Source: Brachionus rotundiformis
Taxonomy: Eukaryota; Rotifera; Eurotatoria; Ploima; Brachionidae
Assembly: GCA_016802295.1 (NCBI GenBank)
Contig: JAESIW010000062.1
Coordinates: forward strand, 204,547-265,977
Direction of reading: 5' to 3'
Length of the DNA: 61,431 bases
Position 1 is the stretch's first letter. Each line of letters opens with the position of its first letter. Below the pieces are notes generated by a model. It had not been told where the DNA came from and made no database searches. It was given only the letters and a program-made list of their open reading frames with translations. Below are positions 35,310-45,619 of the stretch, in pieces. The position numbers were made by a program, and so were the translations under genes.

Positions 35310-35649
35310 NNNNNNNNNNNNNNNNNNNNNNNNNNNNNNNNNNNNNNNNNNNNNNNNNNNNNNNNNNNNNNNNNNNNNNNNNNNNNNNNNNNNNNNNNNN
35401 NNNNNNNNNNNNNNNNNNNNNNNNNNNNNNNNNNNNNNNNNNNNNNNNNNNNNNNNNNNNNNNNNNNNNNNNNNNNNNNNNNNNNNNNNNNNNNNNNNNN
35501 NNNNNNNNNNNNNNNNNNNNNNNNNNNNNNNNNNNNNNNNNNNNNNNNNNNNNNNNNNNNNNNNNNNNNNNNNNNNNNNNNNNNNNNNNNNNNNNNNNNN
35601 NNNNNNNNNNNNNNNNNNNNNNNNNNNNNNNNNNNNNNNNNNNNNNNNN
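35310..35649. other. Assembly gap, 340 N
   Basis: Run of undetermined bases. Any frame reported through it is artificial. It lies between receptor copy C and the tail of a MULE, so part of a MULE may be hidden. Confidence 1.
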
Positions 35650-35802
35650 ATAATTTGGTCTATCAAAGTCTTAAAGAAAGCAACCACGCCAGCTCTAGCT
35701 TTTCAAAAGATTTTCCGGACAAAAAAGAAGAGCTATTAGTTTCAAATGCTGCTGCCACTTCGACTAAACGTCGCTGAGGTCGACCAAAAAAACAAATTTA
35801 AT
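35650..35802 (+). pseudogene. MULE-type AT-hook C-terminus
   Basis: The frame after the gap reads FSKDFPDKKEELLVSNAAA then TSTKRR, a TGA, and GRPKKQI before TAA. The stop replaces an Arg codon inside an RGRP-type AT-hook. An array of TTTGTC follows downstream, as at other MULE 3' ends here. Confidence 0.45.
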
Positions 35803-35825
35803 TGCATTGATTTTTGTTTTTTTTA

Positions 35826-36115
35826 ATTTTCCCTTGATTTTTCCTTTTTCTTGTATATTTTTTAATTTTCATTTGATTTTTTTTTTGCTTTCGTAATAAA
35901 TAAATTTGTCATTGGTTTCAATAATTTTGCACCCCTTGTTTTTTAAATATTTGTCATTTTTTTATTGCTACTTTTTGTCTTAAAAAAAAAATTTTTGTTA
36001 TTATTATAAAAAAAATTGTCAGGAGCTTCTATAATTTTGTTATCCTTTTTATTTTTATTTTGTCAGTTAATAAAAGAAAAATTTGTCATATGAATAAAAT
36101 AAAAGTAATTTTAAT
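35826..36115. repeat. TTTGTC subterminal array
   Basis: TTTGTCA or close variants (TTGTCA, TTTTGTCT) recur about seven times in 290 bp in one orientation, immediately 3' of the AT-hook tail. Interpreted as the 3' subterminal region of a MULE. Confidence 0.5.
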
Positions 36116-36171
36116 TTGCTAAAACAATAAAATTTAATAATTAATAGAACATGTTAATTAACTATAACAAT

Positions 36172-37260
36172 AAAGTCTTTTTTGACAAAAATTTAAACTA
36201 GGTGACAAACAAACTACTTCACTGATAATTAGACTAATTGAGTGACAATTAAACTAACCGACAAACAAAGGATGTAGAACCACTAAAAAAACGTGGGAAG
36301 GGAATTTCATATCAAGAGGTAGCAATCATTAAGTTGACTGAATTTATTCAGCAAAAAGATGCTACAATGAACAAGCAAGGATTCATTAATAAATTTAGCC
36401 ACGATACCAACTTACGGAAATACAAATACAAGCGCAATAGAATTGACACTGTTTGCTATTATTTCCGTTGTTCGCCACCATAAGTCATCAAGATCTCAAT
36501 CTAAAGTTGACAAAAGAAACAGTTCACGACTATATTTTAACAAAACAAAATTTATCTTGGCATCATTTAATGACTTCTCTCAATTTTGCCAGATAAACGA
36601 GACCATTCTATGTTCCGATGATTGGAAACAAAGCAAATGTAATTGTAGAGAATTTGCTACATCTGCATTCATTTCTTGGCTTTGCATACCGTTGCAAGCT
36701 ATCCATTATCCCAGAAGAAGCTAAGACAATTTCAATCGGTCAAAAACGAAAAAGAAGTAGACCAAAAAAACAAAAGGCAGCTTTGTTCTACAAAAATGAT
36801 TGTAATTTGAGCAGTTCAGAAAATGAATCCAATCCAGAGCAAGCAATTGTCGAACAAGAGCCTCCTAGCGTTTCAAACATTGAGAAAGAATATGTTACTG
36901 AAGCTACAGTAAAAGCTACAGTCGAAGCTACAGGGGATTTACCAAGAAAACGAGGAAGAATAAAGTAATCAACAACTCAGGGAAACAAAACAAGAATAAA
37001 TTAATCGTTTATATTTTTTTATATTTTGTCATTTATATAAATATTTTCGTCACTAAAATTAGTTTTTTTTGTCTACAAAAAAGGTTTGATTTTGTCAGTG
37101 AAAAATTATAAAAAAGTCATCTCAATATATTAATTTGTCAATCGTTTAGTTTTTTTGTCAGAATAATTAGTTTTATATAGTCAGCTAAAACAAATTAAAT
37201 TAGTCACCACTTTTAGTTATTTTTTTCATCTTAAAAAAATTAAATTTGTCACCCCGAAAA
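36172..37260 (+). mobile_element. Internally deleted MULE with inverted hexamer arrays
   Basis: The left end (36180-36270) carries GACAAA-type repeats (TTGACAAAA, GTGACAAAC, GTGACAATT, CCGACAAAC). The right end (37020-37260) carries TTTGTCA in the opposite orientation at least six times. Between them are N-terminal and SWIM/AT-hook coding remnants but no catalytic domain. Precise ends and target duplication were not found. Confidence 0.55.
36256..36968 (+). pseudogene. MULE remnant: N-terminal segment joined to SWIM finger and AT-hook tail
   Basis: From 36271 the frame gives DVEPLKKRGKGISYQEVAII, FINKFSHDTNLRKYKYK and CYYFRCS, possibly a FLYWCH-like finger. Later KCNCREF plus CIH in a shifted frame form the CxC...CxH of a SWIM finger. 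They are followed by IIPEEAKTISIGQKRKRSRP, a Glu-rich linker and a final PRKRGRIK before TAA. Two or three frameshifts and a missing DDE core make it inactive. Confidence 0.6.
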
Positions 37261-37497
37261 AATATAAGCCGAATCTTTTTGTTCCTAAGTTCAAACTACA
37301 ATGTTATATGAAATTCTATAAATGTTTCTGTAATTCAAAAAAAAAAATATTCTTATTTCTTTAAAAAATACAAATTTAGTTATTCTAAATTAATTTATTT
37401 TTCATCCTATAGAAATTTTTTTCATTCGTCAGACGTTTTTTCCCAAAAACAATCTATAAAAATTTTCAAAATATAAGTATAATAATAAAGTAGTAGT

Positions 37498-37640
37498 CAC
37501 TTTGTTCCATCTCGATTCCACAGCTGGCCAGCCTTGTCTCAAAATCACATTGTGCAATTCTTTGATCAAGATTGTCAAAGCATCTACGAACAGATCTTGT
37601 ATTTATTGATATTGGTTGTAGCTCGTCAAAGAAATAGCCA
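37498..37640 (-). pseudogene. Receptor fragment (C-terminal cap of ectodomain)
   Basis: Almost identical to 38866-39004 within copy B, same strand: it encodes the run from the FFDELQPIS region through RRCFDNLDQRIAQC to the GIEMEQ region. Lies about 350 bp beyond the 3' end of copy B, so it is a partial tandem copy. Confidence 0.85.
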
Positions 37641-37846
37641 TTTAAATTTTCGTTGATTCTTGATTATTAATACAAAAGATTTTTTGATACACTTTTCGAA
37701 TAATTTATAATTGCAAGAGTTTTGCTACTTACAAAATCATTTTTTGTCCAAAAGGCTATTTTAACCAATTTAAATTACCAATTTTTCTAGTGTATTTAAA
37801 AAGTATTTTATTAAAAAAATAATAAAATATTTGATAAAATGATTTT

Positions 37847-40081
37847 TTAATCAATTGTGAATTTTATAAAATCAGGGTTTTTTTTTAAAATGCATTCATT
37901 AACAATGGTTTTAAATTTTTTGTTACAAAAATAGTTTATAAAAAATTCAATGATATATGATGTGTTGATTAAAATCAGATAAAACCAAAATACATGACCA
38001 ATATCTTTTGACTCGGTATTATAAATGACAACACCAGTATTTAGTTTAAATTTGTTTATTTCATAAAAACTGAGCCAAAAACTTGGAATTCGAGTTATGA
38101 CCATCAGAAAACTATTTGAAATTATTATTATTAAATTTTTGGTTTTAAATTTTTCCGAATTGTCCTTTTTTTTGTTTAAATTTAGAATTTTTTTCTTTTT
38201 TTTGTTCTGTTTAATGATAAAAAAATACAGTTTTAGATTGATAAAAAATATGACCAAACACATTAAAACAAAGAAGACATCTTGGCACAGGTTGAGAATG
38301 TATCTCAGATGATAAAGCCATACAAAGCTGGCAGACTCAAAACTTAAAAAATCTGCTTGGTGAATATTTAGGAAAATGCTTGAAAAAATAATTACTGGTA
38401 GCATGACAGAATTAGCTTTGGAAATAATGGTAGACCGTCTGAATAGACTTTTATTAGTTATGAGCAAATATCTGTCCAATACTACAAGAAAATTTGCCAT
38501 GACTGCACATGAAATGCATATAAAGCCAATTAGGTTGATAATGTTATGCTTGATGAAAAAAAATGCTCTGTTTTTAGATCTGTAGTCCAATTCACATGAA
38601 ATATCTTCATTTATACTCAAATAATCATATGAAAAACTAGTGCTTACATTAAAAATCAATGTAAATGTAATAATAAAATCAAAAACACTTTGTATTCTTA
38701 AATATTGGTACATGTTATCTTTTAAATTGGCTTTTGTCAGCGCAAATATGCTTATACCATGTAAAGGTAGACCAATAAAGATAATTAGATACATAAATGC
38801 TATCTCCACAAACTTCAGAGGACATTTTGTCTTTTCACTAAGACTACAATTGAAATAGTATTCACTTTGTTCCATCTCGATTCCACAGCTGGCCAGCCTT
38901 GTCTCAAAATCACATTGTGCAATTCTTTGATCAAGATTGTCAAAGCATCTACGAACAGATCTTGTATTCATTGATATTGGTTGTAGCTCGTCAAAGAAAT
39001 AGCTTTCTAGTTTATAATTGATAAGTAGCCATGTGAGTGTGCATGTACATTCCAAATCCATGGATCTTGAGTAAATTATTGGAAAGACATAGTTCTTGTG
39101 CGGAAAATGGACAAAATTGCAAAAATCTTTATCAGGATAATCATAATCTCCGTTCAAATCGTCCAAAATAAGATACATTTTCCAAAATGCAGTATTGACC
39201 AATTTGAACATCTTTAATTGTTTACAATCAGTAAGACTTTGGAATGTGGAAAATCGATTCAGGTCATTTAGCCACTTGTTTTCTGAATTAAGTAAAAATT
39301 GTCGCATATTTCTCAGTTGTAGTATTAATTGTCTGGTAAACAATAAGTTAGAGAAAGCGTCATTTTCAATATTTATCAGGCTTGAATTTATAAAAGCAAT
39401 TTTTTCTGAAAAGCTGTTAATTAAAAAACAAAAAAAATCCTTGTTAAGATTTTGATTGACCAAATTATTAATTTCCACATTTTTTATTCTGTTGTATGAC
39501 AAATATTGGAAAATATTCTTTTTTGGAAAATTGAAATAATGTGGTTGGTTAGTCATGGAGTAAAAGCTTAAAGAATGTATAAAGGTGTTGTAGAAGAATA
39601 TGGGACATGATCTATTTGGATAAGTTAAATTCGATAATTTAACTACACGATTGTCTGTTTCATTTGAGTATCTAAATGTTTTGGTGAAATATTCGACTGC
39701 TTGGTAACAGTTGACTTCTGTGGAAAGAGTTTGGCCACCTAAGTAGAAATCCATGTGACTGTGTTGTATATGAATGGTTTTGAAATGGTTCAAAATGGAT
39801 CGAGAGTAGTTTAGGTGAAATTTGGAAATATTCTTCAAGATCAAGGCTTTTTGATTCGAACTCAAACTGATTTCTGCCAATTGACCAAAAATCAGCTCAT
39901 TGAACAAAAGATTTATGGAAATGGTATCATAATTGGTCACTGAATTCAGATAGCTGTTATCAATGGTGAAGTTTGTATCAAACACACAATCAAGTGTTGT
40001 CCTTGTTTCCACACACTTCGATTCCACGCTAGTTTTTATCAAATATATTAAAATAAAGAAAATATTTTTGTAAAATGACAT
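37847..40081 (-). CDS. Receptor copy B: 7TM rhodopsin-like GPCR with large ectodomain
   Basis: Single exon of 744 residues from MSFYKNIFF at 40081. It has the same domain order as copy A: signal peptide, sequon-rich ectodomain, Cys-rich cap, seven helices with LDRY at the end of TM3. Residues 1-186 differ from A at only two positions, whereas about 15 differences fall in residues 187-299. Five more fall in the 14-residue loop between TM6 and TM7. The C-terminus diverges (ILKKNPDFIKFTID). The gene is in inverted orientation about 10 kb from A and shares about 500 bp of upstream sequence. Function unknown; plausibly a chemosensory or peptide receptor on the cell surface, by inference only. Confidence 0.85.
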   Translation of the reverse strand: MSFYKNIFFILIYLIKTSVESKCVETRTTLDCVFDTNFTIDNSYLNSVTNYDTISINLLFNELIFGQLAEISLSSNQKALILKNISKFHLNYSRSILNHFKTIHIQHSHMDFYLGGQTLSTEVNCYQAVEYFTKTFRYSNETDNRVVKLSNLTYPNRSCPIFFYNTFIHSLSFYSMTNQPHYFNFPKKNIFQYLSYNRIKNVEINNLVNQNLNKDFFCFLINSFSEKIAFINSSLINIENDAFSNLLFTRQLILQLRNMRQFLLNSENKWLNDLNRFSTFQSLTDCKQLKMFKLVNTAFWKMYLILDDLNGDYDYPDKDFCNFVHFPHKNYVFPIIYSRSMDLECTCTLTWLLINYKLESYFFDELQPISMNTRSVRRCFDNLDQRIAQCDFETRLASCGIEMEQSEYYFNCSLSEKTKCPLKFVEIAFMYLIIFIGLPLHGISIFALTKANLKDNMYQYLRIQSVFDFIITFTLIFNVSTSFSYDYLSINEDISCELDYRSKNRAFFFIKHNIINLIGFICISCAVMANFLVVLDRYLLITNKSLFRRSTIISKANSVMLPVIIFSSIFLNIHQADFLSFESASFVWLYHLRYILNLCQDVFFVLMCLVIFFINLKLYFFIIKQNKKKKKILNLNKKKDNSEKFKTKNLIIIISNSFLMVITRIPSFWLSFYEINKFKLNTGVVIYNTESKDIGHVFWFYLILINTSYIIEFFINYFCNKKFKTIVNECILKKNPDFIKFTID

Positions 40082-40600
40082 ATCTAATTGATAAATAATT
40101 TTAATTATTAATTTAAAATAAAAAATAATCTGATTTAAAAAATGAAAAAGTGTTTAAAGCTTAATTTAAATAGAATTTTATATAATTAAATGTAAAATAT
40201 AAGAAAGAATATGTTGTTTTGATTAAATAATATTCACAGGATAGATTTCAGATTATTTCGACATAATATTTAAGATATAGAATTAAAGATCTATTTACAA
40301 AATAGATTGTTTAAAAATAAATTGTGATACGATCAAAACAATACTCACTAGTTAATAAAAACAATATTTAAAATATTTTAAAATAAAAAATTAAATATTA
40401 ATTGTCTTAAACCATAAAAATTTATCTCACATTTTTTAACCTATGTTTATAACATCATACTTTTTGCAAAACTGGTGAATCATTTAATGAGACACATCGT
40501 TAATCTTTAATAAATTGACTAAAATCGATCTCTTATTATTTTATGATTAAAAAATTATCATGTCCATGGGACCCCAAATGAATCAACGAAAGTAGAGAAA
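40082..40600 (-). promoter_or_regulatory. Conserved upstream region of receptor copy B
   Basis: Reverse complement of 24760-25268 with scattered changes; includes the inverted forms of GCAAAAAGTATCATGTTATA and GGGGTCCCATG. Marks the extent of the duplicated unit. Confidence 0.5.
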
Positions 40601-40939
40601 CAATAAGGAAAATTTCTAACTAGTAAAGGAATAGGATCTTACTCAGCTCTAAATAAAACATTGCTTACTGTGTCAGATCGAATCAAAATATTAAAATGAT
40701 GTAAAGGATGACTGAATTGGACAACTGAACGTTGGTTAGTATTTGAGGAAATTTAAGTTTTTTTAATATTCTATTACTTTTTTTATTCATTTTCTAATCA
40801 TTTTTAAAGTAAAATTCTTTTTTTTTAATTTTATAATTTTTATTTGTATTATATTTTGATACTTTCATTTAAAAAAAGGAAGCCGAGTAATTTGTTTATT
40901 AAAATTTTTATGATAATCAATAAATTAAAATTCAGAAAT

Positions 40940-41190
40940 ATTCTTACTAGTCTTTTATCTTATAGATATTTTCTATATATGACCATAAATTCTCTATTGG
41001 ATCATTATCAGGTGATCTTGGGCACAAAAGGAGGACCGATATTTGTTTTTCTTGAAACGAATCTGAAACGAAATGAGCATTATGTGAACTAGCCCCATCT
41101 TGCCCGTTTGAGCCTTTCAAACGGTCCAATGAATGCAAAAGAGGCTTTTTTATACAAGTATATGACTGTATTTTTTTCCTTAATAGCATT
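40940..41190 (-). pseudogene. Tc1/mariner transposase fragment
   Basis: The minus strand reads NGQDGASSHNAHFVSDSF and later CPRSPDNDPIENLWSYIENI, matching the second and third catalytic blocks of Tc1-type transposases (QDGA..H and SPD.NPIENLW). It belongs to a different subfamily from the copy at 9573-9905. No inverted termini recognised. Confidence 0.75.
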
Positions 41191-41792
41191 TTTCTAACAG
41201 TGCTTTAAACACAAACTTAGAACTAAAATCAGATGCTAGTCGTTACAGCTTTCCAAAAATTTACGATTCATCTCAACTGGTTAGCTTTCGAAGTCTAGCA
41301 GACCTTGGTAAATCTTTAGCCTACGATGTCTTATCATAATCACACTTACTTTTAAACATTTTCATTTTATCTTTTTATGGAAAAATCAATCTAATGGTAC
41401 AGCTGATTAAAATCATGAATAAAACTTTCTGATATTTTGAAACAATAATTTTATATAAGTATTTTCTAAAAAAGTTTTGAAGTGATTATAATTTTTTTTT
41501 TAAAATTATGAACAAAAAAAAGTCGATATAAGTATATTTCAAATTTTCAATACTTAAAAATTTTCTGATTATCTATTTTGTAATGTTCTCAATTTCTTAG
41601 ACATACTCTAGAATTGTACATACTTACCAATTTTCGCCTATCCAAACTGTTGTTTAATTTCTTTTTCTAATTCTAATCAATTCGGTTTTAAAAATATTAT
41701 ATTTTTGTGGTTTTCTTAATAAGATTGGCAAAAGCTTGGAAATTTTCTTTTTAAAAAATTCATTTTCTAATTCAACTTTTAGTATTATAGTT
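41191..41792. other. AT-rich DNA, no gene seen
   Basis: No recognisable coding or repeat signal before the inverted-repeat arm begins at 41793. Confidence 0.4.
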
Positions 41793-42880
41793 TCATTAGA
41801 ATGACGTTGTAAGTGCATTCGACTAGTTAAAAGAGTGTGTTAAGAGCGAATTTACAAATTTAAAATGAATGAATTATATTTTGAAGAATATTATGTTGTT
41901 AAAACTATTATTAAGAGAAGTCTGTATAACAAAAAGATAATACTAAGAGATAAACCAATTTTATTGATTAGTTTATGGAATATTCATGATAGATAAATGG
42001 ATGATATAACCACAACAAATAATTGCTTAGAGTCATGACACAATTTATTCAAAGATATATTAAACAAACACCCACTAAGATGTTTTGATACTATTATTTT
42101 GATATTATTTTTTTTGATTAGGTCATTTTGACACTTGCCATTTAAATTTTTTTTTTTTATTTATTTATACAATGAACGCCTTGTAGGCGATGTAAAAAAA
42201 AAGAAATTTAATTTAGATAAAATAAAATAAAAAAGAAATTAAGACAAAAGAAGATCAGTTTCGAAAGATTTTAAATTTTAAACGTTAATTTTTTTTTTTT
42301 TGTTAAATGTCATATTTTTTTTTGAACTTGTTATTTTGTAACGGTATCAATTTGACACATTTTTTTTAATAACTGGTATTTTGAAAATTTATCTTTAGTG
42401 TTTAGTTGGCACTAATTTTGAAATTTTGATTTTAATGCTGCTTTCATTTTTGATTCTTGGGTTTTAAAAAAGATTTTGCAAAAATTATTATTTGAATAAC
42501 AAAAATACTGAAGTTATGATTTTTAACGGTAAATTATGTGCAGTGGACCCTATGTGCCAGGCAAGTAAACAACATGTTCATTTAATTCCACCATTTGCAT
42601 ATGTTAGCATATATCATTTCAGTAAACTACCATACTGTTAAGACCCAAGTCTTGACATGTCTCTATATTTTATTCGAGTTGCATGTTCTAAGATTAACTG
42701 CAGCTAAAACACACATTCTAGCTACTTTATTAACCACTAATTGTTTGTACTAACTTTTGATTCCATTTAAATAAACTATAACTAAATTTAATTGTTTTAT
42801 TTATTTCTTGGCTTAAATCCCTAAAGTCCAGACCGGGACTTTACATTTGGTGCCCAACGGGATGATTCTGCTTTATATTT
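41793..42880 (+). repeat. Left arm of a 1088-bp inverted repeat
   Basis: Pairs with 44362-45449 as reverse complement over an identical length of 1088 bp, so there is no net indel; only isolated mismatches are seen. The arm consists of about 843 bp of AT-rich sequence of unknown origin, a 210-bp LTR (42636-42845) and a primer-binding site with start of leader (42846-42880). Confidence 0.9.
42636..42845 (+). repeat. LTR of a Ty3/gypsy-type element (copy 1, plus orientation)
   Basis: 210 bp, begins TGTTAAGACCC and ends GGACTTTACA. Immediately followed by TTTGGTGCCCAACGGGAT, a typical tRNA primer-binding site. After the leader, 42880-42975 encodes a retroviral-type zinc knuckle (CTLCTHVKHLAKDC), so most of gag is deleted here. 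Confidence 0.85.
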
Positions 42881-43020
42881 CAAACCAAGAAGCATCGAGA
42901 TTGAAGCTAATCATGATTTTTGTACCCTGTGTACACACGTCAAACATCTAGCCAAAGATTGCTTTTAAAAACCTAAGCAGTCCAAGAAACAGAAACAATT
43001 CGTATTAGTTTGTATTCTGG

Positions 43021-43790
43021 TTAAACATTTTCGCCCTGGTCTTCGGCTAGACGATTGTGGTGTGTACAAAAATCATGATTAGCTTCAATCTCGATGCTTC
43101 TTGGTTTCTCCTTGAAAGTCACTCGACTGTCCATTTGTTTTGGCGTCTGATATTTTATAAATGCTTCCTCTATCTGGAAGGCTTTATTCAAGACGTCTGA
43201 TAATTTGTTACACGTTGGGGGTCTGCACAACTCCTGTTTGATCTTGATATTGTAGATTCCACGAATAAAACGATCAACAATTAGTGGTTCAAGCGTAGGC
43301 TCATTCTGACCTCGTTAAGCGGCTTCCGCTAAATGCTCCAATTCACACAAATAATTGTAAATGTTATTGTGGTTGTTGTCTTCGTGAAGCAAATTCTATG
43401 AGAGGATCATTGTATCTGTACTCTTTACCAAACAATTTTTTCAAAACCTCTTTGATTTCCTCACAATTGGCGTTTGGTCTTCGATTCAGGATGCGTTGTT
43501 CAAGCTTGTTTAGGCATCTGTCTTCAATTAAAGCTAACAATGCACCCGTCTTGTCTTTTAACCTCATTGCATACCTCTCAAAACTCTTAACCCACGAATT
43601 GAAGTCTTTGTCCTCCGTAAATCGACTAACCGTGTATGAAGGAACATTTAATATTGGTATCGGATATTGTGTCTTGGGTTTGTTAAACCAACTAATAGGG
43701 GAATTGATAAGAGTCCTCGTTTTTCTTAATCCAGAAACATTTAACCACTTGATCCCAATTAGTATGAAGACTAAAACCACAATCGAAATA
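43021..43790 (-). pseudogene. Ty3/gypsy gag fragment
   Basis: The minus strand reads PSYTVSRFTEDKDFNSWVKS, then LIEDRCLNKLEQRIL and KLFGKEYRYNDPLIEFASRR, a capsid-like gag region (W-x-x-x-F/Y-E-R pattern). A second open part at 43230-43021 has CNKLSDVLNKAFQIEEAFIK. It ends in a broken zinc-knuckle region (HDFCTHHNRLAEDQ). Stops separate the pieces. It belongs with the minus LTR at 44397-44606. No protease or polymerase follows; the sequence meets the inverted copy at 42881-43020. Confidence 0.65.
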
Positions 43791-43879
43791 ACGAGTTAAA
43801 CCGATTAGTTTAATTGTCAGTAAGAATTGGTACTCTACCTTCTCAGCCAAAATAGACTATAAACTCTGATATGTTATAT

Positions 43880-44312
43880 CTTGAGCATTTGACATTGGGT
43901 TCTTTTGAGTTTGTGTTGATCCGGATCGAAAAATGTATCCGATTAAATTGGATAGTTGTTGCCGCATCACTTGATCAAACTTTGATTAAATGATGTATGA
44001 GTTTGAATTTTGGATATGAAAAGTTTTTAATGTTTCGTTGTATCCACTCGTGTCGAGACACGTGACTGGTTATAATAAATCGCAAAATATTAATAAATCG
44101 CTTGAGCATTTGACATTGGGTTCTTTTGAGTTTGTGTTGATCCGGATCGAAAAATGTATCCGATTAAATTGGATAGTTGTTGCCGCATCACTTGATCAAA
44201 CTTTGATTCAATGATGTATGAGTTTGAATTTTGGATATGAAAAGTTTTTAATGTTTCGTTGTATCCACTCGTGTCAGAACACGTGACTGGTTATAATAAA
44301 TCGCAAAATATT
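43880..44312 (-). repeat. Tandem duplication, 221-bp period, in gypsy leader
   Basis: CTTGAGCATTTGACATTGGG starts at 43880 and again at 44101. The two units are nearly identical, differing at a handful of positions such as GTGTCGAGACACG against GTGTCAGAACACG. Lies between the minus LTR and its gag. Confidence 0.85.
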
Positions 44313-44361
44313 TTAATCTCTTGTATGTGTAAACGTTTGTTTTCTTCAATGAATCCTACTA

Positions 44362-45449
44362 AAATATAAAGCAGAATCCTCCCTTTGGGCACCAAATGTA
44401 AAGTCCCGGTCTGGACTTTAGGGATTTAAGCCAAGAAATAAATAAAACAATTAAATTTAGTTATAGTTTATTTAAATGGAATCAAAAGTTAGTACAAACA
44501 ATTAGTGGTTAATAAAGTAGCTAGAATGTGTGTTTTAGCTGCAGTTAATCTTAGAACATGCAACTCGAATAAAATATAGAGACATGTCAAGACTTGGGTC
44601 TTAACAGTATGGTAGTTTACTGAAATGATATATGCTAACATATGCAAATGGTGGAATTAAATGAACATGTTGTTTACTTGCCTGGCACATAGGGTCCACT
44701 GCACATAATTTACCGTTAAAAATCATAACTTCAGTATTTTTGTTATTCAAATAATAATTTTTGCAAAATCTTTTTTAAAACCCAAGAATCAAAAATGAAA
44801 GCAGCATTAAAATCAAAATTTCAAAATTAGTGCCAACTAAACACTAAAGATAAATTTTCAAAATACCAGTTATTAAAAAAAATGTGTCAAATTGATACCG
44901 TTACAAAATAACAAGTTCAAAAAAAAATATGACATTTAACAAAAAAAAAAAAATTAACGTTTAAAATTTAAAATCTTTCGAAACTGATCTTCTTTTGTCT
45001 TAATTTCTTTTTTATTTTATTTTATCTAAATTAAATTTCTTTTTTTTTACATCGCCTACAAGGCGTTCATTGTATAAATAAATAAAAAAAAAAAATTTAA
45101 ATGGCAAGTGTCAAAATGACCTAATCAAAAAAAATAATATCAAAATAATAGTATCAAAACATCTTAGTGGGTGTTTGTTTAATATATCTTTGAATAAATT
45201 GTGTCATGACTCTAAGCAATTATTTGTTGTGGTTATATCATCCATTTATCTATCATGAATATTCCATAAACTAATCAATAAAATTGGTTTATCTCTTAGT
45301 ATTATCTTTTTGTTATACAGACTTCTCTTAATAATAGTTTTAACAACATAATATTCTTCAAAATATAATTCATTCATTTTAAATTTGTAAATTCGCTCTT
45401 AACACACTCTTTTAACTAGTCGAATGCACTTACAACGTCATTCTAATGA
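44362..45449 (-). repeat. Right arm of the 1088-bp inverted repeat
   Basis: Reverse complement of 41793-42880. Its outer end overlaps a short perfect palindrome (CTTACAACGTCATT/AATGACGTTGTAAG, 45430-45457), suggesting a snap-back junction. Confidence 0.9.
44397..44606 (-). repeat. Gypsy LTR copy 2, minus orientation
   Basis: Same 210-bp LTR inverted. A primer-binding site lies at 44380-44396 (GGGCACCAAA on the plus strand), so this is the 5' LTR of a minus-strand element whose leader and gag run leftwards. Confidence 0.85.
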
Positions 45450-45619
45450 CGTTGTAAGTTTAAAGCAATCTTTGGCTAGATGGTTTTTAAATGGTTTTTA
45501 AAGCAATCTTTGGCTAGATGTTTGACGTGTGTACACAGGGTACAAAAATCATGATTAGCTTCAATCTCGATGCTTCTTGGTTTGAAATATAAAGCAGAAT
45601 CATCCCGTTGGGCACCAAA

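Noticed and set aside
35650..35680. Sequence after the gap resembles a receptor phrase (ATAATTTGGTC...ATCAAAGTCTTAA near 25880)
   Set aside because: The match is about 25 bp in AT-rich DNA and does not continue; the following frame is an AT-hook tail. Too short to call another receptor fragment.
35229..35687. Long open frames on both strands across the gap
   Set aside because: They consist of undetermined bases; the frames are artefacts of the N run.
41793..42635. The non-LTR part of the palindrome arm as part of a 1-kb LTR
   Set aside because: The third LTR copy (45620-45829) ends cleanly at TGTTAAG, so the LTR is 210 bp and the extra 843 bp is duplicated flank.
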